IMG/VR virus record: IMGVR_UViG_3300045119_000178
Location: 1 to 36,033 of that record
Strand: one strand, 5' to 3'
Source of the DNA: a virus
Length of the DNA stretch: 36,033 bases
Position 1 is the stretch's first letter, and every line of letters starts with the position of its first letter. The notes under the pieces are model-generated. The model was not told the DNA's origin and did not search any database. It saw nothing but the letters and a program-made list of their open reading frames with translations. The position numbers were made by a program, and so were the translations under genes. Shown piece by piece: positions 1-7,325 of the stretch.

Positions 1-127
1 GATCGGCACTGATCTTCTGACCGGATCGCTGATCGAATATCTCCGCGTCAAAACGACCGTAGCAAACATGGGCATCCGTATGCTCGATGGCTTGGTCAAC
101 AACGTTGCAATCCCGCGCGTGACCGGA
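1..127 (+). repeat. Terminal direct repeat, left copy (contig closure overlap)
   Basis: Bases 1-127 are identical to 35907-36033. Both copies lie in the same frame of the capsid gene, so joining them restores a continuous gene. An odd overlap of exactly 127 bases fits an assembly overlap of a circular or circularly permuted molecule better than a biological terminal repeat. Confidence 0.95.
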
Positions 128-802
128 ACCGGAACAGTTTACTGGCTCGCAGAAGGCGCGACGGTCACCGCGAGCACGCAGGCGTTCGGACAGCTCACGC
201 TAACGCCGCATCGTTTGGGAGCGGACACTTTTTATACGAAACAACTTCTTAATCAGGCTTCGCTTTCCGTCGAGGCGTTCGTCCGCGATGATCTCGTTGC
301 CGCGCAAGCGGTCGAGCTTGATCGAGTTTACCTCAACGGTTCGGGTATCGCCGGTGAACCTATCGGTATCTTCAATACAGTTGGAGTTGGAACAGTCACT
401 TATTCAGGCGCGGTCGTACTTTCAAAACTTCTGAGCCAAGAATCGGATATCGCGGTAGCAAACGCTGACATCGGAGCCTTGGCATGGATGTTTTCGCCAG
501 CATCCAGGGCGAAACTGAAAGCCGCCGTCGCTTTCCAGAATACCGCAAGTCCACTGTGGGACAACAACAACATGGTGATCGGCTATCCGGCGGTGATGAG
601 CAACAACCTCCCCGGTAACAAATCAATTTTCGGCGTATGGAGCGATTTCATGGGAGCGCGGTGGGCCGGGCTTGACGTTGTGGTCGATCCTTATTCTCTC
701 AAGAAATCCGAACAAATTGAGGTCACAATGCATCAATGGGTCGATTGCGGAATTCGGCATCCGGTCGCATTTGAAATCTCGACAGACACAGCAGCGACGT
801 AA
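1..802 (+). CDS. Protease-major capsid fusion, C-terminal part (continues from 34795-36033)
   Basis: This is the 3' part of a gene cut by the contig ends. Base 1 is the third base of a Leu codon, and the frame joins exactly to the frame open at 36033 once the 127-base terminal overlap is merged. The complete product is 637 aa and this part supplies the shell-forming HK97-fold capsid domain. Visible family features are the stretch IPRVTGTGTVYWLAEG, the P-loop-like region around LSVEAFVRDDL, the segment AVELDRVYLNGSG and the C-terminal HPVAFE, all typical of HK97-like capsid proteins. The ATG at 68 is internal and should not be taken as the start. It is followed closely by small capsid-associated genes. 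The HK97-type capsid assignment is from motif recognition only. Confidence 0.88.
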   Translation, partial: IGTDLLTGSLIEYLRVKTTVANMGIRMLDGLVNNVAIPRVTGTGTVYWLAEGATVTASTQAFGQLTLTPHRLGADTFYTKQLLNQASLSVEAFVRDDLVAAQAVELDRVYLNGSGIAGEPIGIFNTVGVGTVTYSGAVVLSKLLSQESDIAVANADIGALAWMFSPASRAKLKAAVAFQNTASPLWDNNNMVIGYPAVMSNNLPGNKSIFGVWSDFMGARWAGLDVVVDPYSLKKSEQIEVTMHQWVDCGIRHPVAFEISTDTAAT

Positions 803-806
803 AAAT

Positions 807-1007
807 ATGGCAAATCCAGCAACACTCAAAGTCAGGCTTCTCCATGGATGTATCGTGCAAGGCGCAAGCGAACCGCGTGGCGTAGCAGTTTACGGGAAAG
901 CAGGCGAAATCCACGAATTGCCTCGGTGGGAAGCGATGCATTTAATGCAATGTCACCCGGAATTTCCGCGCGCGGAATTGGCGAACGACAAGAAACAACG
1001 AGAATAA
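807..1007 (+). CDS. Small capsid-downstream protein, 66 aa
   Basis: The start is the ATG at 807, four bases after the capsid gene stop. The frame is open further upstream (to 672) but that would overlap the capsid gene, so the short form is preferred. The 66-aa product begins MANPATLKVRLLHGC and has the pattern GEIHELPRWEAMHLMQCHP, resembling the small proteins often found just after phage capsid genes, whose role is mostly unknown. No membrane segment or signal peptide is seen. It is probably translated with its neighbours, because the next start lies two bases after its stop. Confidence 0.7.
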   Translation: MANPATLKVRLLHGCIVQGASEPRGVAVYGKAGEIHELPRWEAMHLMQCHPEFPRAELANDKKQRE

Positions 1008-1008
1008 T

Positions 1009-1446
1009 ATGGCAGCAACAGCAGCAATCGATTACGCGGGCGCGTTGACGGTAACGTCGCTCCAAAACGTTATCAACATCAATTCCAACACCGGATCGCC
1101 TGGACTGGACATTTCGGGCTACATCGGGAATCTGATGGTCGTTACCACTTGCGGAAATGGCGTATCCGGCACGGTGATCGTGCCATCGTTGAAAGCCGGA
1201 GCGGATACGAACGTCCTAAACGCAACGAATTGGGTCTTGAACCTTACCAATTTTAGTACCGTCGGAGCGGTCAACGTTGCGAACGTCGATCTTCGGTCGA
1301 GCGCCTTCGGTTCTCCAGCTCCTAATGCAACCGGCGTGCAGGTCGTCAACAAATATCTCTATCTCACATGGTTAATCACCGGATCAGCGACCGCGAACAG
1401 CGCGATCGATTGCACGGTGATCGGCCAAAAGAAAGTCGGCTCCTAA
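1009..1446 (+). CDS. Probable virion protein (decoration candidate), 145 aa
   Basis: The protein is rich in Val, Asn, Thr and Gly, with alternating polar and hydrophobic residues that suggest an all-beta fold. It has no signal peptide and no transmembrane segment. Its position directly after the capsid gene and the 66-aa gene is where decoration or head-stabilising proteins usually lie, and this is the only support for that role. The ATG at 1009 follows the upstream stop (TAA at 1005-1007) by one base, indicating coupled translation. I do not recognise a named family. Confidence 0.65.
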   Translation: MAATAAIDYAGALTVTSLQNVININSNTGSPGLDISGYIGNLMVVTTCGNGVSGTVIVPSLKAGADTNVLNATNWVLNLTNFSTVGAVNVANVDLRSSAFGSPAPNATGVQVVNKYLYLTWLITGSATANSAIDCTVIGQKKVGS

Positions 1447-1449
1447 ATT

Positions 1450-1578
1450 ATGGCAAAGAAAAGCGCGGCTAAACCGAAAGCGAAGTCGAAAATTAAACCT
1501 GCGGCGAAGCCTCCTCCGCAACCTCCTATTCCTGCTTCACCGACCGAGTATCCGGCGTCGCCAAGTCCAGCCAGCTAA
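1450..1578 (+). CDS. Lys/Ala/Pro-rich small basic peptide, 42 aa
   Basis: The ATG at 1450 follows the previous stop by three bases and the frame ends with TAA at 1576-1578. The first half is a histone-tail-like run of Lys, Ala and Pro (AKKSAAKPKAKSKIKPAAK). The second half is Pro/Ser-rich. The whole peptide looks disordered and the N-terminal half is strongly basic, which would suit DNA or RNA binding or charge neutralisation in the head. No domain is recognised. It is the last gene before the intrinsic terminator at 1602. Confidence 0.6.
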   Translation: MAKKSAAKPKAKSKIKPAAKPPPQPPIPASPTEYPASPSPAS

Positions 1579-1601
1579 ATTTTATTTCGGAGTTACATGG
1601 G

Positions 1602-1637
1602 AAAGCGCCAGCGTAAAAAGCTGGCGCTTTTTTTATT
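1602..1637 (+). terminator. Rho-independent terminator after the capsid genes
   Basis: An 11-bp perfect stem (AAAGCGCCAGC with GCTGGCGCTTT, bases 1602-1612 and 1620-1630) with a 7-base loop is followed by an uninterrupted T tract. It should end most capsid transcripts before the accessory island. An ATG with a GGAG ribosome site sits just upstream at 1597 and reads through the hairpin, so translation could influence termination. Confidence 0.85.
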
Positions 1638-1652
1638 GTTGCAATGTTCATA

Positions 1653-1664
1653 CCTAACGGTTAG
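1653..1664. promoter_or_regulatory. CCTAACGGTTAG dyad upstream of the accessory island
   Basis: A short perfect dyad (CTAAC-G-GTTAG) lies 16 bases before the ATG at 1681. The same sequence, extended to CCTAACGGTTAGG, occurs on the other strand at 23811-23823, 15 bases before an ATG. The shared sequence and near-identical spacing suggest an operator or RNA element, but the function is not known. Confidence 0.4.
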
Positions 1665-1680
1665 AAGTGGGTTCATCCAA

Positions 1681-2001
1681 ATGCAGACCAAATTATCGGT
1701 GACCGGCTGTTCATCTTCCTGCGCATCTTTTTCGGATAGCGCCAACGAGAAAAAGATTTTCTATCTTGGAAAATGGCGCAAAGTTGGCGACAAAGTCCGA
1801 TACGATTACGCGAAAGGATTTCGAAAACTCTTTCGATTTCCGATAGTTTTTATTAGCCCGGAAGCGTGCGCCGAAATCCAGCTTCCGAAATGGTGGAATA
1901 ATTCCGGCTCGTGGCGGAAAGCTCCTGAGCGCGAACGCAGGGCGACAATAATAGGGAACACGATTTGTCCGACGAGCGACAGGCCGTCGTGGATGAAATG
2001 A
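1681..2001 (+). CDS. Hypothetical protein opening the accessory island, 106 aa
   Basis: The product is about 106 aa from ATG 1681. The frame is also open from ATG 1597, which has a GGAG ribosome site and would give 134 aa with a basic-hydrophobic N-terminus (KKLALFLLLQC) like a signal peptide. However, that N-terminus is encoded by the intrinsic terminator hairpin. The body contains several Trp and aromatic residues (FYLGKWRKVGDKVRYDY) and no family is recognised. Its TGA (1999-2001) overlaps the ATG of the glycosyltransferase gene at 1998, the same 4-base junction used throughout this island, which supports translation. The start is uncertain. Confidence 0.5.
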   Translation: MQTKLSVTGCSSSCASFSDSANEKKIFYLGKWRKVGDKVRYDYAKGFRKLFRFPIVFISPEACAEIQLPKWWNNSGSWRKAPERERRATIIGNTICPTSDRPSWMK

Positions 2002-2828
2002 TCACGCGCACGCACAACGGTTATCATTTAGGTGATAACCTCGTTCACTTGAATTTCCTGCGGAAAGTGGCGCTCGCCAATCCCGACAGAAGTTTTGTTC
2101 ATGCGGCGCAATGGCAATATCTCCCGGAACTTCAGCCAGTGGTCGCAGACGTTCCGAATATCAAGCTCTCGGATATAAACTACATGACGCCGCCGAGTTC
2201 AATCGACTCATGGCGCGGAACGCAAGGTTTTTGGTATCATCACGAGGACCGCAATGATTTTGTAAAGTTCCACGTTGAATCGTGGTTTCCGTATCTTGCC
2301 AGGCGCATGGGCGTCGAGAACCCGGTTATGAAGCCGGAGGACATGCTTTTTGATTATCCTGCATTGAAGAACGCCAAATTGCCTCCTGAATTTGGGAAAC
2401 CATTCGACGTTTTGGTTGTCAACAGCGCTCCCGGATCGGGACAATTCCAAGGATTCGATCAATATGAACTTGGTTTGCTCGCCGTGAAGATAGCTCGGAA
2501 AACTCTCAAAGTGGTAGCCACTGCCGAAATGCCAAATCTAGGCACATGGATGCTCTCAAATACGAGCGAGTGGACCGAAAGTCCGTTGATAAGTTCCCGG
2601 TTCAATTTGAACTGCACACAGATAGGGGCGCTCAGTTTGCTTTGTCATACAATCCTGATGGTCAGCACCGGCCCGAGCTGGCCGACGTTCAACATTTGGA
2701 ATCAGGACAGCGTAAAGCTGCGCGTGATCCTTTTGGATTCGGAACGGGTCAACCTCGCGCCACATACGGTGCATTACAGTAAGGTTGAAGAAGCTGCTGA
2801 GATTTTGAAAGGAGCCGGACTATTATGA
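1998..2828 (+). CDS. GT9 (heptosyltransferase)-like glycosyltransferase, 276 aa
   Basis: The N-terminal motif HNGYHLGDNLVHLNFLRK resembles the LGD-x(2)-HLPFL start of GT-B enzymes of family GT9, which transfer ADP-heptose or similar sugars to lipopolysaccharide. A central VVNSAPGSGQ and a late STGPSWPTFNIW resemble the nucleotide-sugar binding half. At 276 aa it is shorter than typical heptosyltransferases (about 320-350 aa). I chose the ATG at 1998, which overlaps the upstream TGA, over a TTG at 1965. It should act in the host cytoplasm on a nucleotide sugar, but donor and acceptor are unknown. The gene ends in an ATGA overlap with the next one. The family match is by eye. Confidence 0.65.
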   Translation: MITRTHNGYHLGDNLVHLNFLRKVALANPDRSFVHAAQWQYLPELQPVVADVPNIKLSDINYMTPPSSIDSWRGTQGFWYHHEDRNDFVKFHVESWFPYLARRMGVENPVMKPEDMLFDYPALKNAKLPPEFGKPFDVLVVNSAPGSGQFQGFDQYELGLLAVKIARKTLKVVATAEMPNLGTWMLSNTSEWTESPLISSRFNLNCTQIGALSLLCHTILMVSTGPSWPTFNIWNQDSVKLRVILLDSERVNLAPHTVHYSKVEEAAEILKGAGLL

Positions 2829-2980
2829 ACTTAAATCGGATTATATGTTGGTTTCGCGGACACGTTTGGCGAGTCGTTGGAGATAAAAAAACCTCCGAAT
2901 TGTTGAAATGTAGACGCTGCCAAAAATTTAGGCGGCAGAAGCCGTATCTTCCACCGGACTACCTGAGAATTGACCTATAA
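2825..2980 (+). CDS. Small DUF1660-like zinc-ribbon protein, 51 aa
   Basis: A 51-aa basic protein whose start overlaps the previous stop as ATGA. It has an N-terminal CWFRGHVW (Cys and His) and a central CRRC, giving a possible Cys-x-His plus CxxC zinc site similar to the phage DUF1660 family. No enzymatic role is implied. It sits inside a sugar-modification island and its stop overlaps the E1 beta-like gene start by 11 bases. Confidence 0.6.
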   Translation: MNLNRIICWFRGHVWRVVGDKKTSELLKCRRCQKFRRQKPYLPPDYLRIDL

Positions 2981-3494
2981 AGAAGAACTAACTGCTGCAA
3001 TGGAAGCCATGGCAACCGATCCGCTTGTTCGCTTCATCGGCTATGGCGTAAAGATCGGCGGACGCGCAATGGGAACGCTGAAGAATGTTCCTGATTCGCA
3101 ACTGATCGAAATGCCGGTTGCGGAATCTTTGATGGTCAGCTTTGCAATCGGCCTGTCGCTAAAGGGTCTGAAGCCGGTGGTTTTCATTGAGCGGTTTGAT
3201 TTCATCCTCAACGCGATGGACGCAATCGTAAATCATCTAGACAAGATTGGTGAACTGAGCCATGGCGAATTCAACCCGACAGTGATTCTTCGGATTGTGG
3301 TTGGCAACCGTGACAAACCGCTTTTCACCGGCAAGACGCACACGCAAGATTTCAGTTACGGGTTACGGCAATTCGTGAAATTTCCTGTCGTCCAGTTGGT
3401 GCAAGCGAGCGACATTAAATTTCAGTACGAAGCTGCGCACCGCCATCTTGGGCAGCATTCAACCGCGCTCGTTGAGTACAAAGACCTGACATAA
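2970..3494 (+). CDS. Truncated E1 beta-like thiamine-diphosphate enzyme (PYR domain), 174 aa
   Basis: The TTG start at 2970 is chosen because MTYKEELTAAMEAMATDP aligns with the conserved beginning of E1 beta subunits of 2-oxoacid dehydrogenases (MTYREAL...DP). The motif PVAESLMVSFAIGLSLKG carries the conserved Glu (about residue 52) that activates thiamine diphosphate. The region THTQDF matches the family's HxQ segment. Canonical E1 beta proteins are about 325 aa, and the C-terminal transketolase domain is missing here. Together with the E1 alpha-like gene at 5028 it could form a minimal 2-oxoacid decarboxylase or carbon-carbon ligase. The next gene starts in a TAATG overlap. The substrate is not known. 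Confidence 0.75.
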   Translation: MTYKEELTAAMEAMATDPLVRFIGYGVKIGGRAMGTLKNVPDSQLIEMPVAESLMVSFAIGLSLKGLKPVVFIERFDFILNAMDAIVNHLDKIGELSHGEFNPTVILRIVVGNRDKPLFTGKTHTQDFSYGLRQFVKFPVVQLVQASDIKFQYEAAHRHLGQHSTALVEYKDLT

Positions 3495-4144
3495 TGACCG
3501 ACGAAGATATTCTGTCGCAATTCAGAAATGAGCGATATGAGGCATTAAATGCTGTCCGTTGGGCGCATTTTCTTTCGCTTGAGATTTCGTTAGAGGGCAA
3601 AACGATATTTGAGCCTGGGGCAGGCGTCGGCGATCAAACAGCATGGCTATTGAATCAAGGTGCGAAGCTCATTTACGTGAGCGATGGCAGGTTCGAAAAT
3701 CTTGCTATCATCGCTGCGCGTTTCATCGGCGATTTACGGTTAGCTATTATTCCCGGAGACCTCGAATTTTGCCTTGTGGGATCTCAGTTTAGGCTCAACG
3801 TCGATTTCATCTTTTGCTATGGAGTTTATTATCACTTGAAAGAAAGTTCGGATTTCAGAATCATGCGCGAGTTGTCCGCCGTCGGTCAGACAATCGCCTT
3901 TGATTTTCTGGCTGGGAACGACAACGAAGTTTCCTATGGCTACGACAATCCCAGCACTTCCATTAGCGGCTACGGATTCAGACCGCGACCTGAGAGCTTG
4001 GTTGCAGCTCTAAAAGAAATTTGGGGTTACGCTTATCTTCCGAAAGAACAGTTAAAATGGATTGATCCGGTGCAAGCAGAGCAACGGATGGTGGCGATCG
4101 CATCTCACGCGCCCTTGCGTAATCCGAATCTCATTCGCCAATGA
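3494..4144 (+). CDS. SAM-dependent class I methyltransferase, 216 aa
   Basis: Motif I is FEPGAGVGDQT at about residues 39-49. It is followed by an acidic position after a strand (YVSDGR) and a YYHLKE segment like motif IV/post-IV regions of class I methyltransferases. The length of 216 aa is usual for a small-molecule or sugar methyltransferase. No target-recognition domain for DNA is seen, and there is no DPPY or PC motif, so a DNA methyltransferase is unlikely. It lies between the E1 beta-like and MDR genes, overlapping the latter by ATGA, so methylation of the island's product is a fair inference. Confidence 0.75.
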   Translation: MTDEDILSQFRNERYEALNAVRWAHFLSLEISLEGKTIFEPGAGVGDQTAWLLNQGAKLIYVSDGRFENLAIIAARFIGDLRLAIIPGDLEFCLVGSQFRLNVDFIFCYGVYYHLKESSDFRIMRELSAVGQTIAFDFLAGNDNEVSYGYDNPSTSISGYGFRPRPESLVAALKEIWGYAYLPKEQLKWIDPVQAEQRMVAIASHAPLRNPNLIRQ

Positions 4145-5031
4145 AAGCCGCGATATTGGAAAAGATCGGAGCGCCTTTGAGAGTCTCGGATATTAGACTT
4201 CCTAAAACTTTGCAGCACGGCCGGGTTCTTGTGAAAGTTCTTTGTACTGGCATCTGTGGCTCGCAGTTACAGGAGATTGACGGCATCAAGGGCGATTCAG
4301 CGCACCTACCGCATCTGCTTGGGCATGAAGGTTGTGGGATAGTTGAGGGCGTGCGTACGGACTCCTACAAGTTTAAGATTGGAGACAAGGTCGTAATGCA
4401 TTGGCGAAAAGGTTCTGGAGCGGATGTAGTTGGCGGCACTTATGGCGGAATCAGATCGGGTCCGATTACGACGTTCTCCGAATACTCCATCGTCAGCGAA
4501 AACCGTTTGACTAAGATTGACGACGACGTTCCGAACGATTTTGCAGCGCTTCTCGGCTGCGCGCTTTCAACCGCCTTGGCGATTGTCGAGAAGGAAACTC
4601 AAAACGATCAATGCATAATCGTGATAGGGTGCGGCGGAGTTGGGCTTGCGTTAATTCTAGTGTCCAAAATGATAAGTTCATTCGTCGCGGGGTTTGACCG
4701 AGTTAAATCAAAACGTGCTTTAGTCGAAGCACTCGGCGCTCAATGGATAACTCGTATGGTTAAAGCTGACGTTCTTATCGACACGATTGGAGGATACCGC
4801 GATTACGTTTCTCGCGGTAAATATGTTTCTCTCCAAGACGGCGGCACTTCTGCCGGGGGCTTCGATCCGCCGAAAGACATTCCGCGATACGTCCAGATGT
4901 GGCGCGATGGTTTGCTAAACGATTATCCAAAGATCGTCACGCATCGAATTTCTCTGGATCAGATCAATGAAGGAATCCAACTCATGCGCGAAGGGAAAGC
5001 CGGACGCGTGATGATTGAAATGAACCAATGA
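4141..5031 (+). CDS. Zinc-dependent MDR (alcohol dehydrogenase-like) oxidoreductase, 296 aa
   Basis: The catalytic zinc ligands of the medium-chain dehydrogenase family are visible as GICGSQ (Cys39) and GHEGCG (His62, Glu63). A Rossmann motif IGCGGVGLAL follows at about residue 160. At 296 aa it is shorter than the usual 340-360 aa, and the four-Cys structural zinc lobe is absent; a Gly-rich loop stands in its place. It probably oxidises or reduces an alcohol or sugar carbonyl with NAD(P). Both ends overlap neighbours by ATGA. Its place between the methyltransferase and the E1 alpha-like gene suggests a shared pathway. Confidence 0.85.
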   Translation: MKAAILEKIGAPLRVSDIRLPKTLQHGRVLVKVLCTGICGSQLQEIDGIKGDSAHLPHLLGHEGCGIVEGVRTDSYKFKIGDKVVMHWRKGSGADVVGGTYGGIRSGPITTFSEYSIVSENRLTKIDDDVPNDFAALLGCALSTALAIVEKETQNDQCIIVIGCGGVGLALILVSKMISSFVAGFDRVKSKRALVEALGAQWITRMVKADVLIDTIGGYRDYVSRGKYVSLQDGGTSAGGFDPPKDIPRYVQMWRDGLLNDYPKIVTHRISLDQINEGIQLMREGKAGRVMIEMNQ

Positions 5032-5696
5032 CTGCCGAAGCTCTTATCGCTTTTGAATCCGGGGTAAAAGCTTCGTGGGAATCCGGCTTTCTTCCTTCGC
5101 TGATTCATCTTTGCGGCGGAAACGAGAATCAATTGATCGAGATTTTCAAAGAGATAAAACAAGGCGATTGGGTGTTTTCCACACATCGCACGCATTACCA
5201 TGCGTTGCTCGCTGGAATCGATCGACGGCTTCTATCGCTAAAGATTGCCGACGGCGATTCGATGTTTGTTTATTCAAAGGAGCGCAATTTTCTTTGCAGC
5301 GCGGTTCTCGCTGGATGTTGCGGGATTGCTGCCGGGATCGCGTGGGCGATTAAGAACGAATGGAAACCGCCCATATTTGGATGGGACAGCTTCGATGGAA
5401 AGGACGCGAATGTTTGGTGTTTCATTGGCGACGGTGGCGAGGAACAAGGCCATTTCTACGAGGCTGCGCTGTTCATAGAAGCTAACGACTTGCCTTGCAC
5501 GTTCATTATAGAGGACAATGACCGGAGCGTTGATACTCCGCGTTCATATCGACGCGGCAGTGCAAAGGGGCTTGAGCATCTTTTCAAATGCGTTCGGCGT
5601 TATCATTACATACCGACATTTCCTCACGCCGGCAGCGGTTGCAATTTTAAGATTGAATTTGATAAGGAAGCAATCGAAAGGCTGAAGCGCAGATGA
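5028..5696 (+). CDS. E1 alpha-like thiamine-diphosphate enzyme (PP domain), 222 aa
   Basis: The thiamine-diphosphate binding motif GDG (residues 134-136) is followed 27 residues later by Asn164 in EDND, the GDG-x(24-27)-N pattern of this superfamily. GDWVFSTHRTHYHALLAG matches the E1 alpha segment before the cofactor site. Normal E1 alpha subunits are 320-400 aa, so this is a reduced form lacking much of the C-terminal part. Its partner is probably the E1 beta-like protein encoded at 2970, although two genes separate them, whereas such subunits are usually adjacent. It overlaps both neighbours by ATGA. Confidence 0.8.
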   Translation: MTAEALIAFESGVKASWESGFLPSLIHLCGGNENQLIEIFKEIKQGDWVFSTHRTHYHALLAGIDRRLLSLKIADGDSMFVYSKERNFLCSAVLAGCCGIAAGIAWAIKNEWKPPIFGWDSFDGKDANVWCFIGDGGEEQGHFYEAALFIEANDLPCTFIIEDNDRSVDTPRSYRRGSAKGLEHLFKCVRRYHYIPTFPHAGSGCNFKIEFDKEAIERLKRR

Positions 5697-6415
5697 AAAC
5701 GGCGGTTCTAATCTCAGGTCAGATGCGGACATTTGCGAAGTGCTATCCGACACAGCGCTGGCAAATCTTTAGACATTACGAGCCGGACATTTATTTCTTC
5801 GTTAGCTGCTGTGACGATGCACAGGCCGACAGCGCATCCTTGTTGCTGCGCGATTACGAGAACGTCCATTGCGAGCGGCTAAAAGACCCTGATGATCTTC
5901 CCTCGATTCCTATTCAACAAGGCTACCACGCGCCATATGCGAACGCGGCGAGCCATGCCAAGCTAATGTTGCAGCATTGGGGAAACAAAAGGGTTTGGGA
6001 ATTTTTCAGGTCGAAGGCAGAATCTACTTCATTTGACACGATCATTCGTATCCGTCCTGACATTTGGATTCACAGATTTCAGAAACCTTCGGTAAGCACA
6101 TATTTTGAAATCGATTTGCGAACAGTATTAGCGCCTTGGTGGGGGAAATTCGGAGGGATTAATGACCGATTGGCAATTGTTGGAAAAGAAGCTGCGTCGA
6201 TTTATTTCGGCCTGTATGATATAATTCCAACACTGCTTGAGAAGGGATGCCCGTTCCACCCTGAAACGTTACTGGCCGAAACCCTGCGAACTTCCGGCAT
6301 GAATGTCGAGAACACGCTTTTGACCGAATTCTCGACAGAACGAATGGACGGCTCGCGTCGTTGGGCTGAGATTGTCACAAGCGATATGGTTGAATTTATA
6401 GCTGCCACAAAATGA
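5693..6415 (+). CDS. Probable sugar-transferase-like protein, 240 aa
   Basis: The N-terminus KTAVLISGQMRTFAKCYP followed by a middle RIRPDIWI matches proteins found in capsule and LPS gene clusters that are annotated as glycosyltransferase-like. These motifs probably form part of a GT-A-like nucleotide-sugar site, but a clear DxD is not obvious. The length (240 aa) is in the usual range. It sits in the island between the E1 alpha-like gene and a zinc-ribbon gene, with ATGA overlaps on both sides. Donor and acceptor are unknown. Confidence 0.6.
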   Translation: MKTAVLISGQMRTFAKCYPTQRWQIFRHYEPDIYFFVSCCDDAQADSASLLLRDYENVHCERLKDPDDLPSIPIQQGYHAPYANAASHAKLMLQHWGNKRVWEFFRSKAESTSFDTIIRIRPDIWIHRFQKPSVSTYFEIDLRTVLAPWWGKFGGINDRLAIVGKEAASIYFGLYDIIPTLLEKGCPFHPETLLAETLRTSGMNVENTLLTEFSTERMDGSRRWAEIVTSDMVEFIAATK

Positions 6416-6609
6416 TAACACCTGCCGTCCCACCAGAATATAAATGCTTGTTATGTGGACACGATCCACATCCTGATTCATATGGCCATTCTTACATGCC
6501 AAGAAAACTTCCAAGGCACAATCCCGAACGCTGCCGAGAAGGTAAAGCGCGGCCACAAGATCAGATTCCAACCAAAGCCGGAGCCGTATATCCTATCGCT
6601 AATCAATGA
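6412..6609 (+). CDS. Small zinc-ribbon-like protein, 65 aa
   Basis: The start overlaps the previous stop as ATGA and the stop overlaps the next start the same way, which is the main support for translation. The sequence has a CLLCGHDPH motif and a later Cys after PRHNPERC, so a His/Cys zinc site is plausible. The last third is Lys/Arg/Gln-rich. No family is recognised. Confidence 0.6.
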   Translation: MITPAVPPEYKCLLCGHDPHPDSYGHSYMPRKLPRHNPERCREGKARPQDQIPTKAGAVYPIANQ

Positions 6610-7325
6610 GCAACCTATTTGTGCCAATCCTGGACAACGGACAAGGCTACATCCGGCGCAATTTCTTCTTTTCCTTCCTCCGCTCTTTTCACGGCATTGA
6701 CGTTCACACTGAGGCATTCTCCGACAGCTTACCCTCGCGCGCTCGTAATCGAGCAGCTGGATATTTCCTTCGGGATACGACGCGTGACTACATTCTTTTC
6801 ATCGATACGGACATTATCTTCGAGAAAACGCACATCGATATGTTGATGGAATCGGATGAGCCTATTCTTGCGGGGATTTACTGCAAAAAGGGCAAAGGGA
6901 TCGATCCCTGCTTAAACACGCTTCCTGGACACGTTGAGACACAATGCGGCGGTTATCAAGAGATTGCTCGCGCTGGTACCGGCTTTCTCCGCATCCATCG
7001 CTCAGTCTTGGAAAAGATGAAGGACGTGGGAAAATACAATAGAAATTGGGCTAAATATTACAAGAACCACGGCGTTGATGAATGGGAATTCTTTCCCGTC
7101 GGCGTCGTAAATGAGGAATTTTTGTCTGAAGATTGGTATTTCTGCGACCGGGCAAGAGCTTTAGGATTCAAGATCATGCTCGACACGCGCATACAGCTAA
7201 GGCACGAAGGCACAGCCATTTATCCGATTGAAGAAACGATCCAAAAACAGATGGAAGAAGCTGGCGGGAAAGCTACCGTCGAGCAAATTGCGTCTGAACA
7301 AGCTACAGTGGAGTGTAAAGAGTGA
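6606..7325 (+). CDS. GT-A fold glycosyltransferase-like protein, 239 aa
   Basis: The sequence SRARNRAAGYFL followed by DYILFIDTDI (DTD at residues 67-69) is the usual nucleotide-sugar and metal site of GT-A glycosyltransferases. LAGIYCKK and the late EDWYFCDRARALGF match the acceptor-side ED-x-xFC region of GT2-like phage enzymes. The C-terminus contains ATVEQIASEQATVECKE, an internal repeat of the gene-end cassette described at 7287-7320. The stop overlaps the next start as GTGA. It probably transfers a sugar made or modified by the upstream enzymes, but this is inferred from context. Confidence 0.75.
   Translation: MSNLFVPILDNGQGYIRRNFFFSFLRSFHGIDVHTEAFSDSLPSRARNRAAGYFLRDTTRDYILFIDTDIIFEKTHIDMLMESDEPILAGIYCKKGKGIDPCLNTLPGHVETQCGGYQEIARAGTGFLRIHRSVLEKMKDVGKYNRNWAKYYKNHGVDEWEFFPVGVVNEEFLSEDWYFCDRARALGFKIMLDTRIQLRHEGTAIYPIEETIQKQMEEAGGKATVEQIASEQATVECKE
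7287..7320 (+). repeat. Gene-end cassette, copy 1 (ATVECKE type)
   Basis: About 34 bases at the 3' end of the glycosyltransferase gene, containing GTCTGAACAAGCTACA then TGGAGTGTAAAGA. The copy at 20641-20677 (minus strand) differs at only two positions over about 37 bases. It encodes the end of one protein and also carries GGAG, the ribosome site of the next gene. Confidence 0.8.

Noticed and set aside
1-127. Natural direct terminal repeats of a T7-like genome
   Set aside because: The repeat lies in the middle of one gene and has an assembly-like length; a closed circle explains it more simply.
68-802. Capsid gene starting at ATG 68
   Set aside because: The frame is open upstream through base 2 and joins the frame at the other end; ATG 68 is internal.
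1965-2001. TTG start of the GT9-like gene at 1965
   Set aside because: ATG 1998 overlaps the upstream stop as ATGA, like other junctions, and gives the family-like beginning.
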